From Deltaproteobacteria bacterium (GTDB lineage Bacteria; UBA10199; DSSB01): a stretch of DNA of 29,125 nt. Every line of letters begins with the position of its first letter. Within the stretch, counting starts at the first letter, position 1. The DNA lies in contig JACKPJ010000012.1 of NCBI GenBank assembly GCA_024233625.1, positions 1 through 29,125 of the forward strand. Reading direction: 5' to 3'. The notes beneath the pieces are model-generated. The model did no database searches. It had not been told where the DNA came from and was given only the letters and a program-made list of their open reading frames with translations. Positions 1-7,556 of the stretch are shown here, piece by piece. The position numbers were made by a program, and so were the translations under genes.

Positions 1-88
1 TCGCGCTTGGGATGTTTTGGAAGCACTCTAAAAAATATACACAATAATCATTGAAATAAAATGACTCATTAAAAATTTGGAGATTACT

Positions 89-1120
89 ATGAAATACAAA
101 AAATTATTCTTTATCTTGATAAGTATTTTAGCTTTTAATTTCAGTTCAAAGGTTGATGCCTGTGAAGAAGGTCTTTTCTTGCGGCCATTTCGTGTCGGCA
201 TTCAACACGATATTATTTGGGATCCCACTAATATTTCTGGACCCGATATTAATATTCTAGGACCTGAAAATATTCTTTCAACAGACGGTCAAGAGTTTGT
301 CTTGGAAGTTCAAGGATCCGACGCTGACAATGATACACTTTTTTACTATTGGTACCGAGAAGGTAGTTGTGAATTTAGTGTTGATCCCTGTGATACCAAC
401 TCGCAATATACACAAGTTAAAGTCAAAGTATTCGGTGGAAAGGATTCAAGTTGCATTGTGTATGCCTCAGGAAATGATTATCGGGGCCGTCAAGATATAG
501 CCAGAGTCTCTTTTAAACAAGACAATGATGGAGATGGTTTGCCCAATCCAGATGATGCTTTCCCTGATGATCCCAATGAATGGAACGACCAAGACAATGA
601 TGGAATCGGTGACAATGCGGACCCGGATGACGACAATGATGGAATTCCTGATGACCAAGACAAATGCAATATCCTTAATGAGAACATGCTTGATGTCAAC
701 AAAGATGGCTGCCAAGATCAACTCGTTGATTTACTCAATTATCTTGAATCGCTAAATCTTCCCAAAGGAATTGAAAATTCTCTCAGAGTTAAATTAGAAA
801 ATGCCTTTAAAAAGTGCCAACAAGGAAATCTTGAGCCAACTAAAAATGCACTCAAGGCCTTTATAAATGAAGTTAATGCTCTCAAAGGAAAGAAAATTAC
901 TGAAGAACAGGCTAAAATTTTATTACAGTACGCACAAGGTTTTCTAGATGCTTTAAATGAGAACAATCCTGATAAAAATAATAATGATGTTCTGGATATT
1001 TGTGAAAGCCCTTTCCCTGAGCAAATTAAACAGGACAACCCGGATGATAAAAATTTAAATAATAATCAAGAAAATCAAGAGAATATTTCTCCTGGTGGTT
1101 GTAGTCTAAGAGTTGACTAG
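89..1120 (+). CDS. Secreted protein with calcium-binding (thrombospondin type 3-like) repeats
   Basis: The chosen start is the ATG at 89, because a GGAG lies at 79-82 with good spacing; an in-frame TTG at 77 overlaps that site and is less likely. The protein is about 343 residues. A signal peptide (KYKK, then a hydrophobic stretch ending near SKVDA) is followed by a 120-residue region without a recognised family. Residues about 145-192 are a run of Asp/Asn-rich repeats of the DNDGDGLPNPDD and DNDGIPDDQD type, which in thrombospondin type 3 and similar domains bind calcium. A charged, probably helical region follows, then an Asn/Gln-rich linker ending in PGGCSL and a few more residues. That tail looks like the first part of a Cys-type C-terminal sorting signal with no membrane segment after it. 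The stop lies 4 bases from the end of convergent ftsY. It is probably periplasmic or cell-surface; its function is unknown. Confidence 0.75.
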   Translation: MKYKKLFFILISILAFNFSSKVDACEEGLFLRPFRVGIQHDIIWDPTNISGPDINILGPENILSTDGQEFVLEVQGSDADNDTLFYYWYREGSCEFSVDPCDTNSQYTQVKVKVFGGKDSSCIVYASGNDYRGRQDIARVSFKQDNDGDGLPNPDDAFPDDPNEWNDQDNDGIGDNADPDDDNDGIPDDQDKCNILNENMLDVNKDGCQDQLVDLLNYLESLNLPKGIENSLRVKLENAFKKCQQGNLEPTKNALKAFINEVNALKGKKITEEQAKILLQYAQGFLDALNENNPDKNNNDVLDICESPFPEQIKQDNPDDKNLNNNQENQENISPGGCSLRVD

Positions 1121-1124
1121 TTTG

Positions 1125-2138
1125 TCACGCCAAGAGGGCATCGACAAACTCTCGGGCGTCAAAGGGCCGGAGATCTTCCAGGGCTTCGCCCACGCCAATA
1201 TAGGCAATGGGGACTTTGAGTTCGTCAACAATGGAAATAACGATGCCACCTTTGGAAGTGCTATCGAGTTTCGTTAAAATAATGCCGGTCAAGCCAACGG
1301 CTTCATGAAATTGGCGAGCTTGATGAACCGCGTTTTGGCCTTGAGTCGCATCGATGACCAAGAAAACTTCGTGAGGAGCACCTTCCATCGCCTTATTGAG
1401 GACGCGCTTGATCTTTTTGAGCTCCTCCATCAGGTTGACTTTGGTATGCAGGCGTCCTGCCGTATCGATGATCACACAATCAATATCTCGAGCCTGCGCT
1501 GCCTTGACGGCATCAAAGGCAACCGAGGCTGGGTCCGCGCCTTCTTGTTGGGCTAGAGTCTCGATACCAACACGTTCTCCCCAGCGCTTGAGCTGGTCGA
1601 CTGCACCCGCACGAAAGGTATCCGCGGCCGCTAATAGGATTTTATTGCCTTCATGACTATAACGGTGGGCTAACTTTCCGATGCTTGTGGTCTTGCCAAC
1701 GCCATTGATGCCCACAAACATCAAGACATGAGGCTTTTGAGCAGGCTCCAGGTCTTCTTCAGTGATATGCAAAATTTTGAGGATTTCTTTGCTTAAATAT
1801 TCTTTAAGCAGGTGAATATTCGATTCGGAGCTCTTGCCGAGATCCTCCCGCAGTTGATTGAGTAACTTTTGCGTCGCATTGACTCCCACATCGGCGCTGA
1901 TCAAAAGTTCTTCCAAAGCGGCTAAACTTTCTTCGTCAACCGTACGGTGTCCGCTAAAAATCTCCGCCAAGCGGGCACTAAAAAGCCGCCGGGTCTTTTC
2001 TAGACCCAGCGTTAAAGGCTTTGGCTGCGAAGATTTTTGGGAAGTCTTCTGCTTTTTACGCCGAAAAACAAAGAATAAAATAAGAACTAAGGCAGCGCCC
2101 GCACTGATGTAGGCCCAACCCGGAATATTTTCCAACAT
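1125..2138 (-). CDS. ftsY: Signal recognition particle receptor FtsY
   Basis: This is the SRP receptor GTPase, which docks ribosome-SRP complexes at the inner membrane for co-translational insertion. All SRP-type G motifs are visible in 337 residues: GINGVGKTT (143-151), DTFRAGA (173-179), DTAGR (225-229), TKLD (289-292) and the closing GVGE (315-318) with DLRPFD. The N-terminus has a real membrane segment (about residues 9-26) followed by a basic stretch, and a short linker replaces the long acidic A domain of E. coli FtsY. This is therefore a membrane-anchored short form. No Shine-Dalgarno is evident before the ATG, and it starts 14 bases after the upstream secreted-protein gene on the same strand, so translation may be coupled to that gene. 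Confidence 0.97.
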   Translation of the reverse strand: MLENIPGWAYISAGAALVLILFFVFRRKKQKTSQKSSQPKPLTLGLEKTRRLFSARLAEIFSGHRTVDEESLAALEELLISADVGVNATQKLLNQLREDLGKSSESNIHLLKEYLSKEILKILHITEEDLEPAQKPHVLMFVGINGVGKTTSIGKLAHRYSHEGNKILLAAADTFRAGAVDQLKRWGERVGIETLAQQEGADPASVAFDAVKAAQARDIDCVIIDTAGRLHTKVNLMEELKKIKRVLNKAMEGAPHEVFLVIDATQGQNAVHQARQFHEAVGLTGIILTKLDSTSKGGIVISIVDELKVPIAYIGVGEALEDLRPFDAREFVDALLA

Positions 2139-2152
2139 ATTTAGATCAGCTT

Positions 2153-3103
2153 TTAATACTCAACAATACTATTGGTAGCGGCTTTAAAAGGAGCTCCATT
2201 GGCCATCTTACCTTCGAGGTAAAGGATATTTTTTCCGGGTTTTTGATATTTGATAAAATCCCAAGCATTAAAGGTAAGGGTCAAGTCATCGACTCCGTTT
2301 TTATTTTTGTCTCCTTTTTCAGGAGCTTTTTTGCCCTCACGAATTGACTGAAGGGGAGGAGTCAAGCTATGCCCATTGACTCGGGTAATCGCCAGGCTAT
2401 CCACTAAAATACTGTCGACTGCAACCCCTTTGGGGGCCTCGACAATCAAATAGGCTTCCCCTTTGATCTTACCTTTTGGCAAATCAACTTTAACGCGGCT
2501 GGCATCAATGTCCATGAAACCGATTTGAGTTGTGTTTTCAGAAGGAGGCAGAATAGGTTTTTTTGCACGGCGATTTGCCTTTAACCGGACATCAGTAGAA
2601 GTGGTCACATTAAACTTTTCACCTACTTTGGCCAGAGCATGAGCTTTTTCTCCACTGAGATCAATCTTTCCACTCACAGGAATATGATCCCCATTATAAG
2701 CCTCGACATTCTTGATTTCGACCACCAATTTGCCGGTTTTACGATCATTATTGACCTCGGCAACACTGCCTTGAACCAAAGCTCCTCGCTCAATCACGGT
2801 GCTTCCACTGACTTGAATCGACTCGGCAGCCTGCAGAGAAACTTTTTGGCCAACCTGAGCTTGAGAACTGCTAAGAACCTCACTTAACTCGACTAAGAAT
2901 GGTGTTCCTGCTTTTAAAGTGGTACTGCTTGCTCGACGCGGTCTTCTTCGTTTTTTGGTGGTACTCGTGCTATCGCTTTTGCTGGAACCTTCCGGCTGCA
3001 CAGTATTGCCCATCGGAACAATACTGACCTCACTATAGGCGAGTGAAGTCCAGGTAAAGGCACTTAAAATGATCAAAGATAAATAGCTCAATTTTTTCTT
3101 CAT
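2153..3103 (-). CDS. Secreted protein of unknown function upstream of ftsY
   Basis: The protein has 316 residues. A strong GGAGGA lies 6 bases before the ATG. A signal peptide (KKKLSYLSLIILSAF, cleavage near AYS) is followed by a Ser/Thr/Lys/Arg-rich linker (about 35-60). Next is a beta-rich region (about 62-175) starting LKAGTPFLVEL and containing VGQKVSLQAAE and GALVQGSVAEV. This pattern is seen in many uncharacterised bacterial envelope proteins with a stress-on-surface-barrel style domain, but I cannot name a family with certainty. The C-terminal third contains a KNKNGVDDL calcium-loop-like sequence inside a beta-sandwich-like stretch, with wording typical of a surface-exposed fold. It is probably periplasmic. 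It lies in a three-gene leftward cluster with ftsY and the 3196-3897 gene. Confidence 0.7.
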   Translation of the reverse strand: MKKKLSYLSLIILSAFTWTSLAYSEVSIVPMGNTVQPEGSSKSDSTSTTKKRRRPRRASSTTLKAGTPFLVELSEVLSSSQAQVGQKVSLQAAESIQVSGSTVIERGALVQGSVAEVNNDRKTGKLVVEIKNVEAYNGDHIPVSGKIDLSGEKAHALAKVGEKFNVTTSTDVRLKANRRAKKPILPPSENTTQIGFMDIDASRVKVDLPKGKIKGEAYLIVEAPKGVAVDSILVDSLAITRVNGHSLTPPLQSIREGKKAPEKGDKNKNGVDDLTLTFNAWDFIKYQKPGKNILYLEGKMANGAPFKAATNSIVEY

Positions 3104-3195
3104 GAGGATTCCTCCATTGCGTGATTGATAGATAAAAGATCGCGTTTTTTCAGAGCACTAATCTGGCGGTAGATAAGTGATTCGTCAATGAAAAA

Positions 3196-3897
3196 CTACT
3201 TAATCTCAGCCCCTGTAACCTTACTAATAATTTGAACGGCCAAGTTTAAGCCATAACTCGGTGCTTTGACCATGCTTTCGGCGTTTTCACCTTTACAACC
3301 TGGTACTTCACGATAACATTTATTCATTGCACCCATAGCAAGTACCATAAAACGCAAACCATTTTCTGAAAGATTGTCGGTCAGATCTTGAAACATATAA
3401 AAAACGCTGGGAAGTAAAATTTCCTCACTGCCCTCTAAAGGAATCACTTCGATGCTATTGCCTTTACCCAATTCCTTCGACAAAGCAATTTTTAGACCCT
3501 TATTTGCGATTTCCTTACCAGTTAAATTCGCTAATGAGTTTCCAGTGATCAGATCGGCTCGTTTCAAACCGGATCCTGTCGCAATTTTTTGAACACTGCG
3601 TTGAACCTGATTAAGCAAAGGCACGCGTTGATTTTCCTTCGTATGATGCATCACATAAGCATAAAGCACCAAAGCGGAGTTGATCTTATTGGTTAAAACG
3701 TCCTGACTCGAGCTTTTTGAATCATAGCTCACTTGAGCCTTTCCTTTTTCGTTAAAGGAAATCGTGGTCTCCAAAAGCAGATTTTCTTTTTTAGCTGACG
3801 TGGGTGCTGAAGAGCTATTTCCCTCAGCAAATACATGGCTGCCTCCCAAAAAAAGACTCATTAAAATTGAAATCGAAATTAAAGAACGTAATTGCAT
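3196..3897 (-). CDS. Small secreted protein, function unknown
   Basis: The start is set at the ATG at 3897, preceded by AAGGAGTCC at good spacing; an in-frame TTG 27 bases upstream lies before that ribosome site and is unlikely. The product is about 233 residues with a clean signal peptide (QLRSLISISILMSLFLGG, cleavage near VFA). The mature part is mixed alpha/beta with two cysteines near the C-terminus (NKCYREVPGCKG) that could form a disulfide after export. No known family was recognised. Transcription probably starts at the palindrome-containing promoter at 3973-3999. A 92-base gap separates it from the next gene of the cluster. Confidence 0.65.
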   Translation of the reverse strand: MQLRSLISISILMSLFLGGSHVFAEGNSSSAPTSAKKENLLLETTISFNEKGKAQVSYDSKSSSQDVLTNKINSALVLYAYVMHHTKENQRVPLLNQVQRSVQKIATGSGLKRADLITGNSLANLTGKEIANKGLKIALSKELGKGNSIEVIPLEGSEEILLPSVFYMFQDLTDNLSENGLRFMVLAMGAMNKCYREVPGCKGENAESMVKAPSYGLNLAVQIISKVTGAEIK

Positions 3898-3972
3898 TAT
3901 GGACTCCTTTTTCTTCCCCTCCAAAAATGGATATTTTGGAATAATTTTTTTTAAGTTTTATCGTTAAACCTC

Positions 3973-4000
3973 ATTATACGAATTGAAAAACTTTTTCAAT
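3973..4000 (-). promoter_or_regulatory. Promoter with embedded palindromic operator candidate
   Basis: On the minus strand a perfect TATAAT lies at 3978-3973, with TTGAAA at 3999-3994 and a rather short 15-base spacer. The -35 box and most of the spacer lie inside a perfect 19-base palindrome (3982-4000: nine-base arms ATTGAAAAA and TTTTTCAAT around one central base). This is the usual geometry of a dimeric repressor or activator site. It would drive the gene starting at 3897 with a leader of about 70 bases. The regulator is unknown. Confidence 0.5.
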
Positions 4001-4051
4001 AGTTCCTCAATACTTATTACTTACAACGCTGCTAAAAAGCCTCGAGTTCTC

Positions 4052-4090
4052 AAAAAAAAGCCCAAGATAGAAAGTAATTCTATCTCAGGC
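4052..4090 (-). terminator. Intrinsic terminator of the surface-protein gene
   Basis: AGATAGAA (4065-4072) and TTCTATCT (4078-4085) form an 8-base stem around a 5-base loop. Three outer GCC/GGC pairs extend it across a small internal mismatch. On the minus strand the hairpin is followed by eight T. It lies 55 bases past the stop of the 4145-6334 gene and insulates the 3897 gene from it. Confidence 0.75.
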
Positions 4091-4144
4091 CTAAAAAAGC
4101 TTTTTACTAGAAAAGCTGCTAACTAAAAAATTATAATCATTTGC

Positions 4145-6334
4145 CTAGTTCTTTTTAGAAACCAAGCGCATTGCATAAAGCAAACTTCCTAGAACAAACA
4201 TCATTAAGAATCCATGCCCAACGAAATCTGACTGAGCATTCAAGGAGCAAAGATTTCCACTACCTTCCAAAATACCCTCGTCGCCAGCATCTTCACCTGT
4301 ATCACCGCCATCATCAGTAGCTTCACTCACTAAGACTGTAGTCGTTCCTTCAGAGCTTCCCCCTCTAGCATCGCTGGGATTGCCATCAAGACCATCGTCG
4401 TTATTGTTGGGGTTATTCTTATCTCCATGGGCCACAGCCGTGTTAATAATAAGGTTGTTGTCTGGAATTTCAATTACCTTGACTGTAATATCAACACTGG
4501 CACTATCATTAGCCTTAATCTCACCCAGTTTACATAAAACAACTTGGGCATTGACTGTGCAAGTTGGTTCGCCTGGAGAAACCGAGACAATTTCAAGCTC
4601 TGCAGGAACTTCATCGACAAGAATGGCATTAGGCTCATCTTGAGGCCCAGTGTTTTCAACTGTGATATTGTATGTAAACTCTTCTCCGAACTCTACATTT
4701 GCATTACTTGCCTCTTTATTGACCAATAAGTTCGAACTATTTTGGACCTTTTTGATAAAACCACCTGGATAGGCATAAGAAACAAAGTTCCCATAACCGA
4801 TATTTGCTAGTCCAAAAGCACCTTCACTGTTAGCAAAGTGACTAGCTTCTGTTACAGCCACATTGGCGACTTCAAAGGCTCCAACATTTTTATAATTATT
4901 TACAACTACACCATCAATAAAAATATCCGCTCCATTAGCAGGGCGGACGACCTGGACAAAATGAATTTGATATACTGGGCCATTTAAGGTTTCTGTCCCG
5001 GTTTTAAAAGCATAGCGTTTTAAGAATTGCTGCACGGGAATTGCTTGATACATTGAAGGATCGCCTACGGCAAGACCATCAATGACCTCTCCAACGCCAC
5101 CCGCACTTACCAAGTATTGCACTGGCAAGAAAGGACCATCCCCGTTAAAAACGACATCTGTACCATTATCCAAGACGAGCTCGGCAAACTCACCCTTATT
5201 TAATAAGGATACCGGCGTTCCGTCTACAGCAGGTTCTGTTGTAATAGTCACATTATCTGCGCCTGCATAGACTCTCCAAACATGTTTCTCTTCGCCACGT
5301 AAGGGATTATGAGTTCCAACATACTGATTGGACCAAAACTCCACCGGCATGCTGCTTTCTTGAATGTGGTCACAAGCCGTCTCGTCAACAGGAATATTCG
5401 CGCAGACATTCGCTCCTATCACCCAAATAGGTTTGTCACTCTGAATCAAAGAACCTGATACGTCACCAAGGGCTTCAGCTCTCACTTGTAGAGTATCAAA
5501 CCGATTGAGATTCACTGAACCGGTATTGCCCATAGTCACTGCATCCACTCCATCTCCTCCTAATGTATTCACCGAAGGACTAAACTGGACAGTGGTATCA
5601 TCCTCGAGCCCAATGACATTAAAAAAACTATAACCATCAAACATGAGCATTTCGTCATTAATATTAAATTCGGCACTAAAAGATTCAAACGAGGCCACAA
5701 CATAATCATTTTTTAGACTAGTTTCAGGAATGAGTAAAGACGAGTCATTACTATTAATTGCATTTAAAGGGGAGTGCAAATAAGCCTGAACGGGAATATT
5801 GCTCTCCACGCGAAAAGCTCCACCAATACGTAAAAGCGAAATATCTCCAATAAAATCATTTTCCAGATTAAACTCTGAACTAGTCTCTGGAGCAATTTCT
5901 ACAGGGTTTCCGACAGCTTGCTCGATATTGCCGCCATTTGCTGTAAAGTAAAGTTGAACAGTCGCTGTTTTATCACTAAAAAAATTACCGACAACGATCG
6001 TATCATGTAGATTATTTTCACTTTCCTCGGATATAGAAAAGTTATCCATGCGATTCGCTAGAAAAGAACATCCTAAACTGCTATCAGACACTGCAGCAAT
6101 TTCACAGAGTTCCAAACACTGTCCTGCAAAACAGGCTTCAGTGTCTCCGCCGCAAGTAACAGGTTCTTTATATCCATCACCGGTATCATTACATTCTTGA
6201 AAAGAGCCTCCATCAATACATTCTCTTTCTCCAGGTATACAAACATCAAAAACCGCCCAAGACGTCGCTGGAAACAAGAAAAATAAAGTCAAGAGTAGTA
6301 GAGAACTCAAACTTTTAAAGAAACCTTTTTTCAT
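4145..6334 (-). CDS. Surface protein: IgGFc-binding-like region, DUF11 repeat, Cys-type C-terminal sorting signal
   Basis: The start at ATG 6334 has AGGAG eight bases upstream; the in-frame GTG at 6343 overlaps that site. The product is about 729 residues. Order (numbering of the form three residues longer): signal peptide ending SWA (30); a small Cys-rich region (35-92, ten cysteines); a long beta-rich region (about 110-520) with the layout of the IgGFc-binding N-terminal family, including IPVQAYLHSP and IGANVCANIP..ACDH; a DUF11-type domain (about 540-625, starting VNKEAS and containing YNITVENTGPQ); and an acidic low-complexity linker. It ends with a tripartite tail: LCSL (Cys about 699), a hydrophobic segment, and a basic end (SKKN). 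This tail resembles MYXO-CTERM or related signals processed by intramembrane sortase-like proteases. It is probably exposed on the cell surface, perhaps adhesive; the ligand is unknown. Confidence 0.8.
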   Translation of the reverse strand: MKKGFFKSLSSLLLLTLFFLFPATSWAVFDVCIPGERECIDGGSFQECNDTGDGYKEPVTCGGDTEACFAGQCLELCEIAAVSDSSLGCSFLANRMDNFSISEESENNLHDTIVVGNFFSDKTATVQLYFTANGGNIEQAVGNPVEIAPETSSEFNLENDFIGDISLLRIGGAFRVESNIPVQAYLHSPLNAINSNDSSLLIPETSLKNDYVVASFESFSAEFNINDEMLMFDGYSFFNVIGLEDDTTVQFSPSVNTLGGDGVDAVTMGNTGSVNLNRFDTLQVRAEALGDVSGSLIQSDKPIWVIGANVCANIPVDETACDHIQESSMPVEFWSNQYVGTHNPLRGEEKHVWRVYAGADNVTITTEPAVDGTPVSLLNKGEFAELVLDNGTDVVFNGDGPFLPVQYLVSAGGVGEVIDGLAVGDPSMYQAIPVQQFLKRYAFKTGTETLNGPVYQIHFVQVVRPANGADIFIDGVVVNNYKNVGAFEVANVAVTEASHFANSEGAFGLANIGYGNFVSYAYPGGFIKKVQNSSNLLVNKEASNANVEFGEEFTYNITVENTGPQDEPNAILVDEVPAELEIVSVSPGEPTCTVNAQVVLCKLGEIKANDSASVDITVKVIEIPDNNLIINTAVAHGDKNNPNNNDDGLDGNPSDARGGSSEGTTTVLVSEATDDGGDTGEDAGDEGILEGSGNLCSLNAQSDFVGHGFLMMFVLGSLLYAMRLVSKKN

Positions 6335-6409
6335 TGTCTTCACTCCTAATACTAAATATGATTTTTCAATTTAAGATCTATCATTCTAAGGAATTGTTAG
6401 AAAGCAATG

Positions 6410-6438
6410 TATTTTAACTCGTTAAAATAACAACTCAA
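6410..6438 (-). promoter_or_regulatory. Promoter with 20-base palindrome, surface-protein gene
   Basis: On the minus strand TTGAGT (6438-6433) and TAAAAT (6416-6411) are separated by 16 bases. A perfect palindrome at 6410-6429 (TATTTTAAC, two bases, GTTAAAATA) covers the -10 box and most of the spacer. This suggests a dimeric regulator blocking the promoter of the gene starting at 6334. The sequence differs from the palindrome at 3982-4000, so a different regulator is likely. Confidence 0.45.
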
Positions 6439-6616
6439 GTATTATTCTTAGTTAAAGTTCAAAAATTGTTTTATTTCTACTAAAAATTTCTCTGATAAAC
6501 AAATAAACAAAAAAGCTTTGGATCAAGTTTATTTCTTAAGATATAAGCTTTTTATTGGATCAGTTTTTATTAAAGCAAATAAAATTTTTGGAAACAACTA
6601 CACTCATTATTAACTC

Positions 6617-7525
6617 ATGAATCGAATATTAAAACTTAAAGCTCACTTTATCCCCATTTTTTTACTAGTACTTCCAGCTAGCTTTGGCTTGGGTGTCGAA
6701 GTATACAATCTTTATTTTCGCGGAATGAGCACTCCATTTTTATGGATCTCTGTCACATTGTTTTTATTAAGCATGTTTTTTTGGATTCGACAAACCTGGC
6801 TTTATGTCTTTCTTTTGCTCTTTTTAGGAGCTTTTCTCTTCTACTATTTACAATTTATCGCTGCTGATTCACTGGCTCCCAAAAGCAGTGTTTATTATTA
6901 TCAGCGCGGCTATTTAAACACCCAAAATGGTCGCTTGGTACTCAAAAAGCCTTTAGGAAAGTATCCTCCTCAAGAAGGTCCTTACCTTGCTTGTTATTTT
7001 AGAATTTTTGAATGGAAACAGTATCTCAACTTACAACCACGGATGTGCACTGGATTCGACAAGTCCTTACGAGTCAACTTTAGTTTAAACGATCAATTGG
7101 CTCCAGAAGGACGCATCCGTGAAATCCAAATCAACGACTATCATATCGAACGCAAAAGCCTACTGGGTGAAAAACTCGATCGGGGAGCCCTACAGCTAAG
7201 TTATCTCAGTACAGAAGAAAAAATCTGGCGAAACTTTCGATTGCAATCCACTTACGAGGCCTATGAAAGAGAGTATCAAAAAAACCGCTTTCGAGTCGTC
7301 GAAAGTATTTCCCGAGATGCCCAAGGAAAAATTAAAAGAATTACCGAGTCACCCCTGGAAGTTTATTCACGTCCCGATCAATTTGCAAATTATGGCCCGA
7401 ACGGAAAACTCAAAAACGCTCCTAAAAATCAACTGAAGCCCTTTGTCTTTCCAAAACAAATCGAGCTAAAGGTGTATAATAATAAAGGCTTACCCTCTCG
7501 CTTAAAACCCGGGGAAATTCTTTAA
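6617..7525 (+). CDS. Membrane protein of unknown function with three N-terminal membrane segments
   Basis: The product has 302 residues. Three hydrophobic segments lie at about 10-30, 38-55 and 60-82, connected by short loops. They are followed by a soluble part of about 215 residues rich in Arg/Lys and aromatic residues, ending in a linker-like region. No catalytic motif or known domain was recognised. There is no clear ribosome binding site before the ATG, which follows a 280-base AT-rich region. It is convergent with mnmG, 31 bases apart, and a single-gene unit. The C-terminal part contains YNNKGLPSRL, which may be part of a toast-rack-like beta hairpin, but this is not assigned. Confidence 0.7.
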   Translation: MNRILKLKAHFIPIFLLVLPASFGLGVEVYNLYFRGMSTPFLWISVTLFLLSMFFWIRQTWLYVFLLLFLGAFLFYYLQFIAADSLAPKSSVYYYQRGYLNTQNGRLVLKKPLGKYPPQEGPYLACYFRIFEWKQYLNLQPRMCTGFDKSLRVNFSLNDQLAPEGRIREIQINDYHIERKSLLGEKLDRGALQLSYLSTEEKIWRNFRLQSTYEAYEREYQKNRFRVVESISRDAQGKIKRITESPLEVYSRPDQFANYGPNGKLKNAPKNQLKPFVFPKQIELKVYNNKGLPSRLKPGEIL

Positions 7526-7556
7526 GTCAGTCTATTCGCAAAAAATCGCTACGGCT

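Noticed and set aside
6514..6562. Repeated AGCTTT...GGATCA in the 6335-6616 gap
   Set aside because: The two copies differ in length and the region is AT-rich, so the match is weak.
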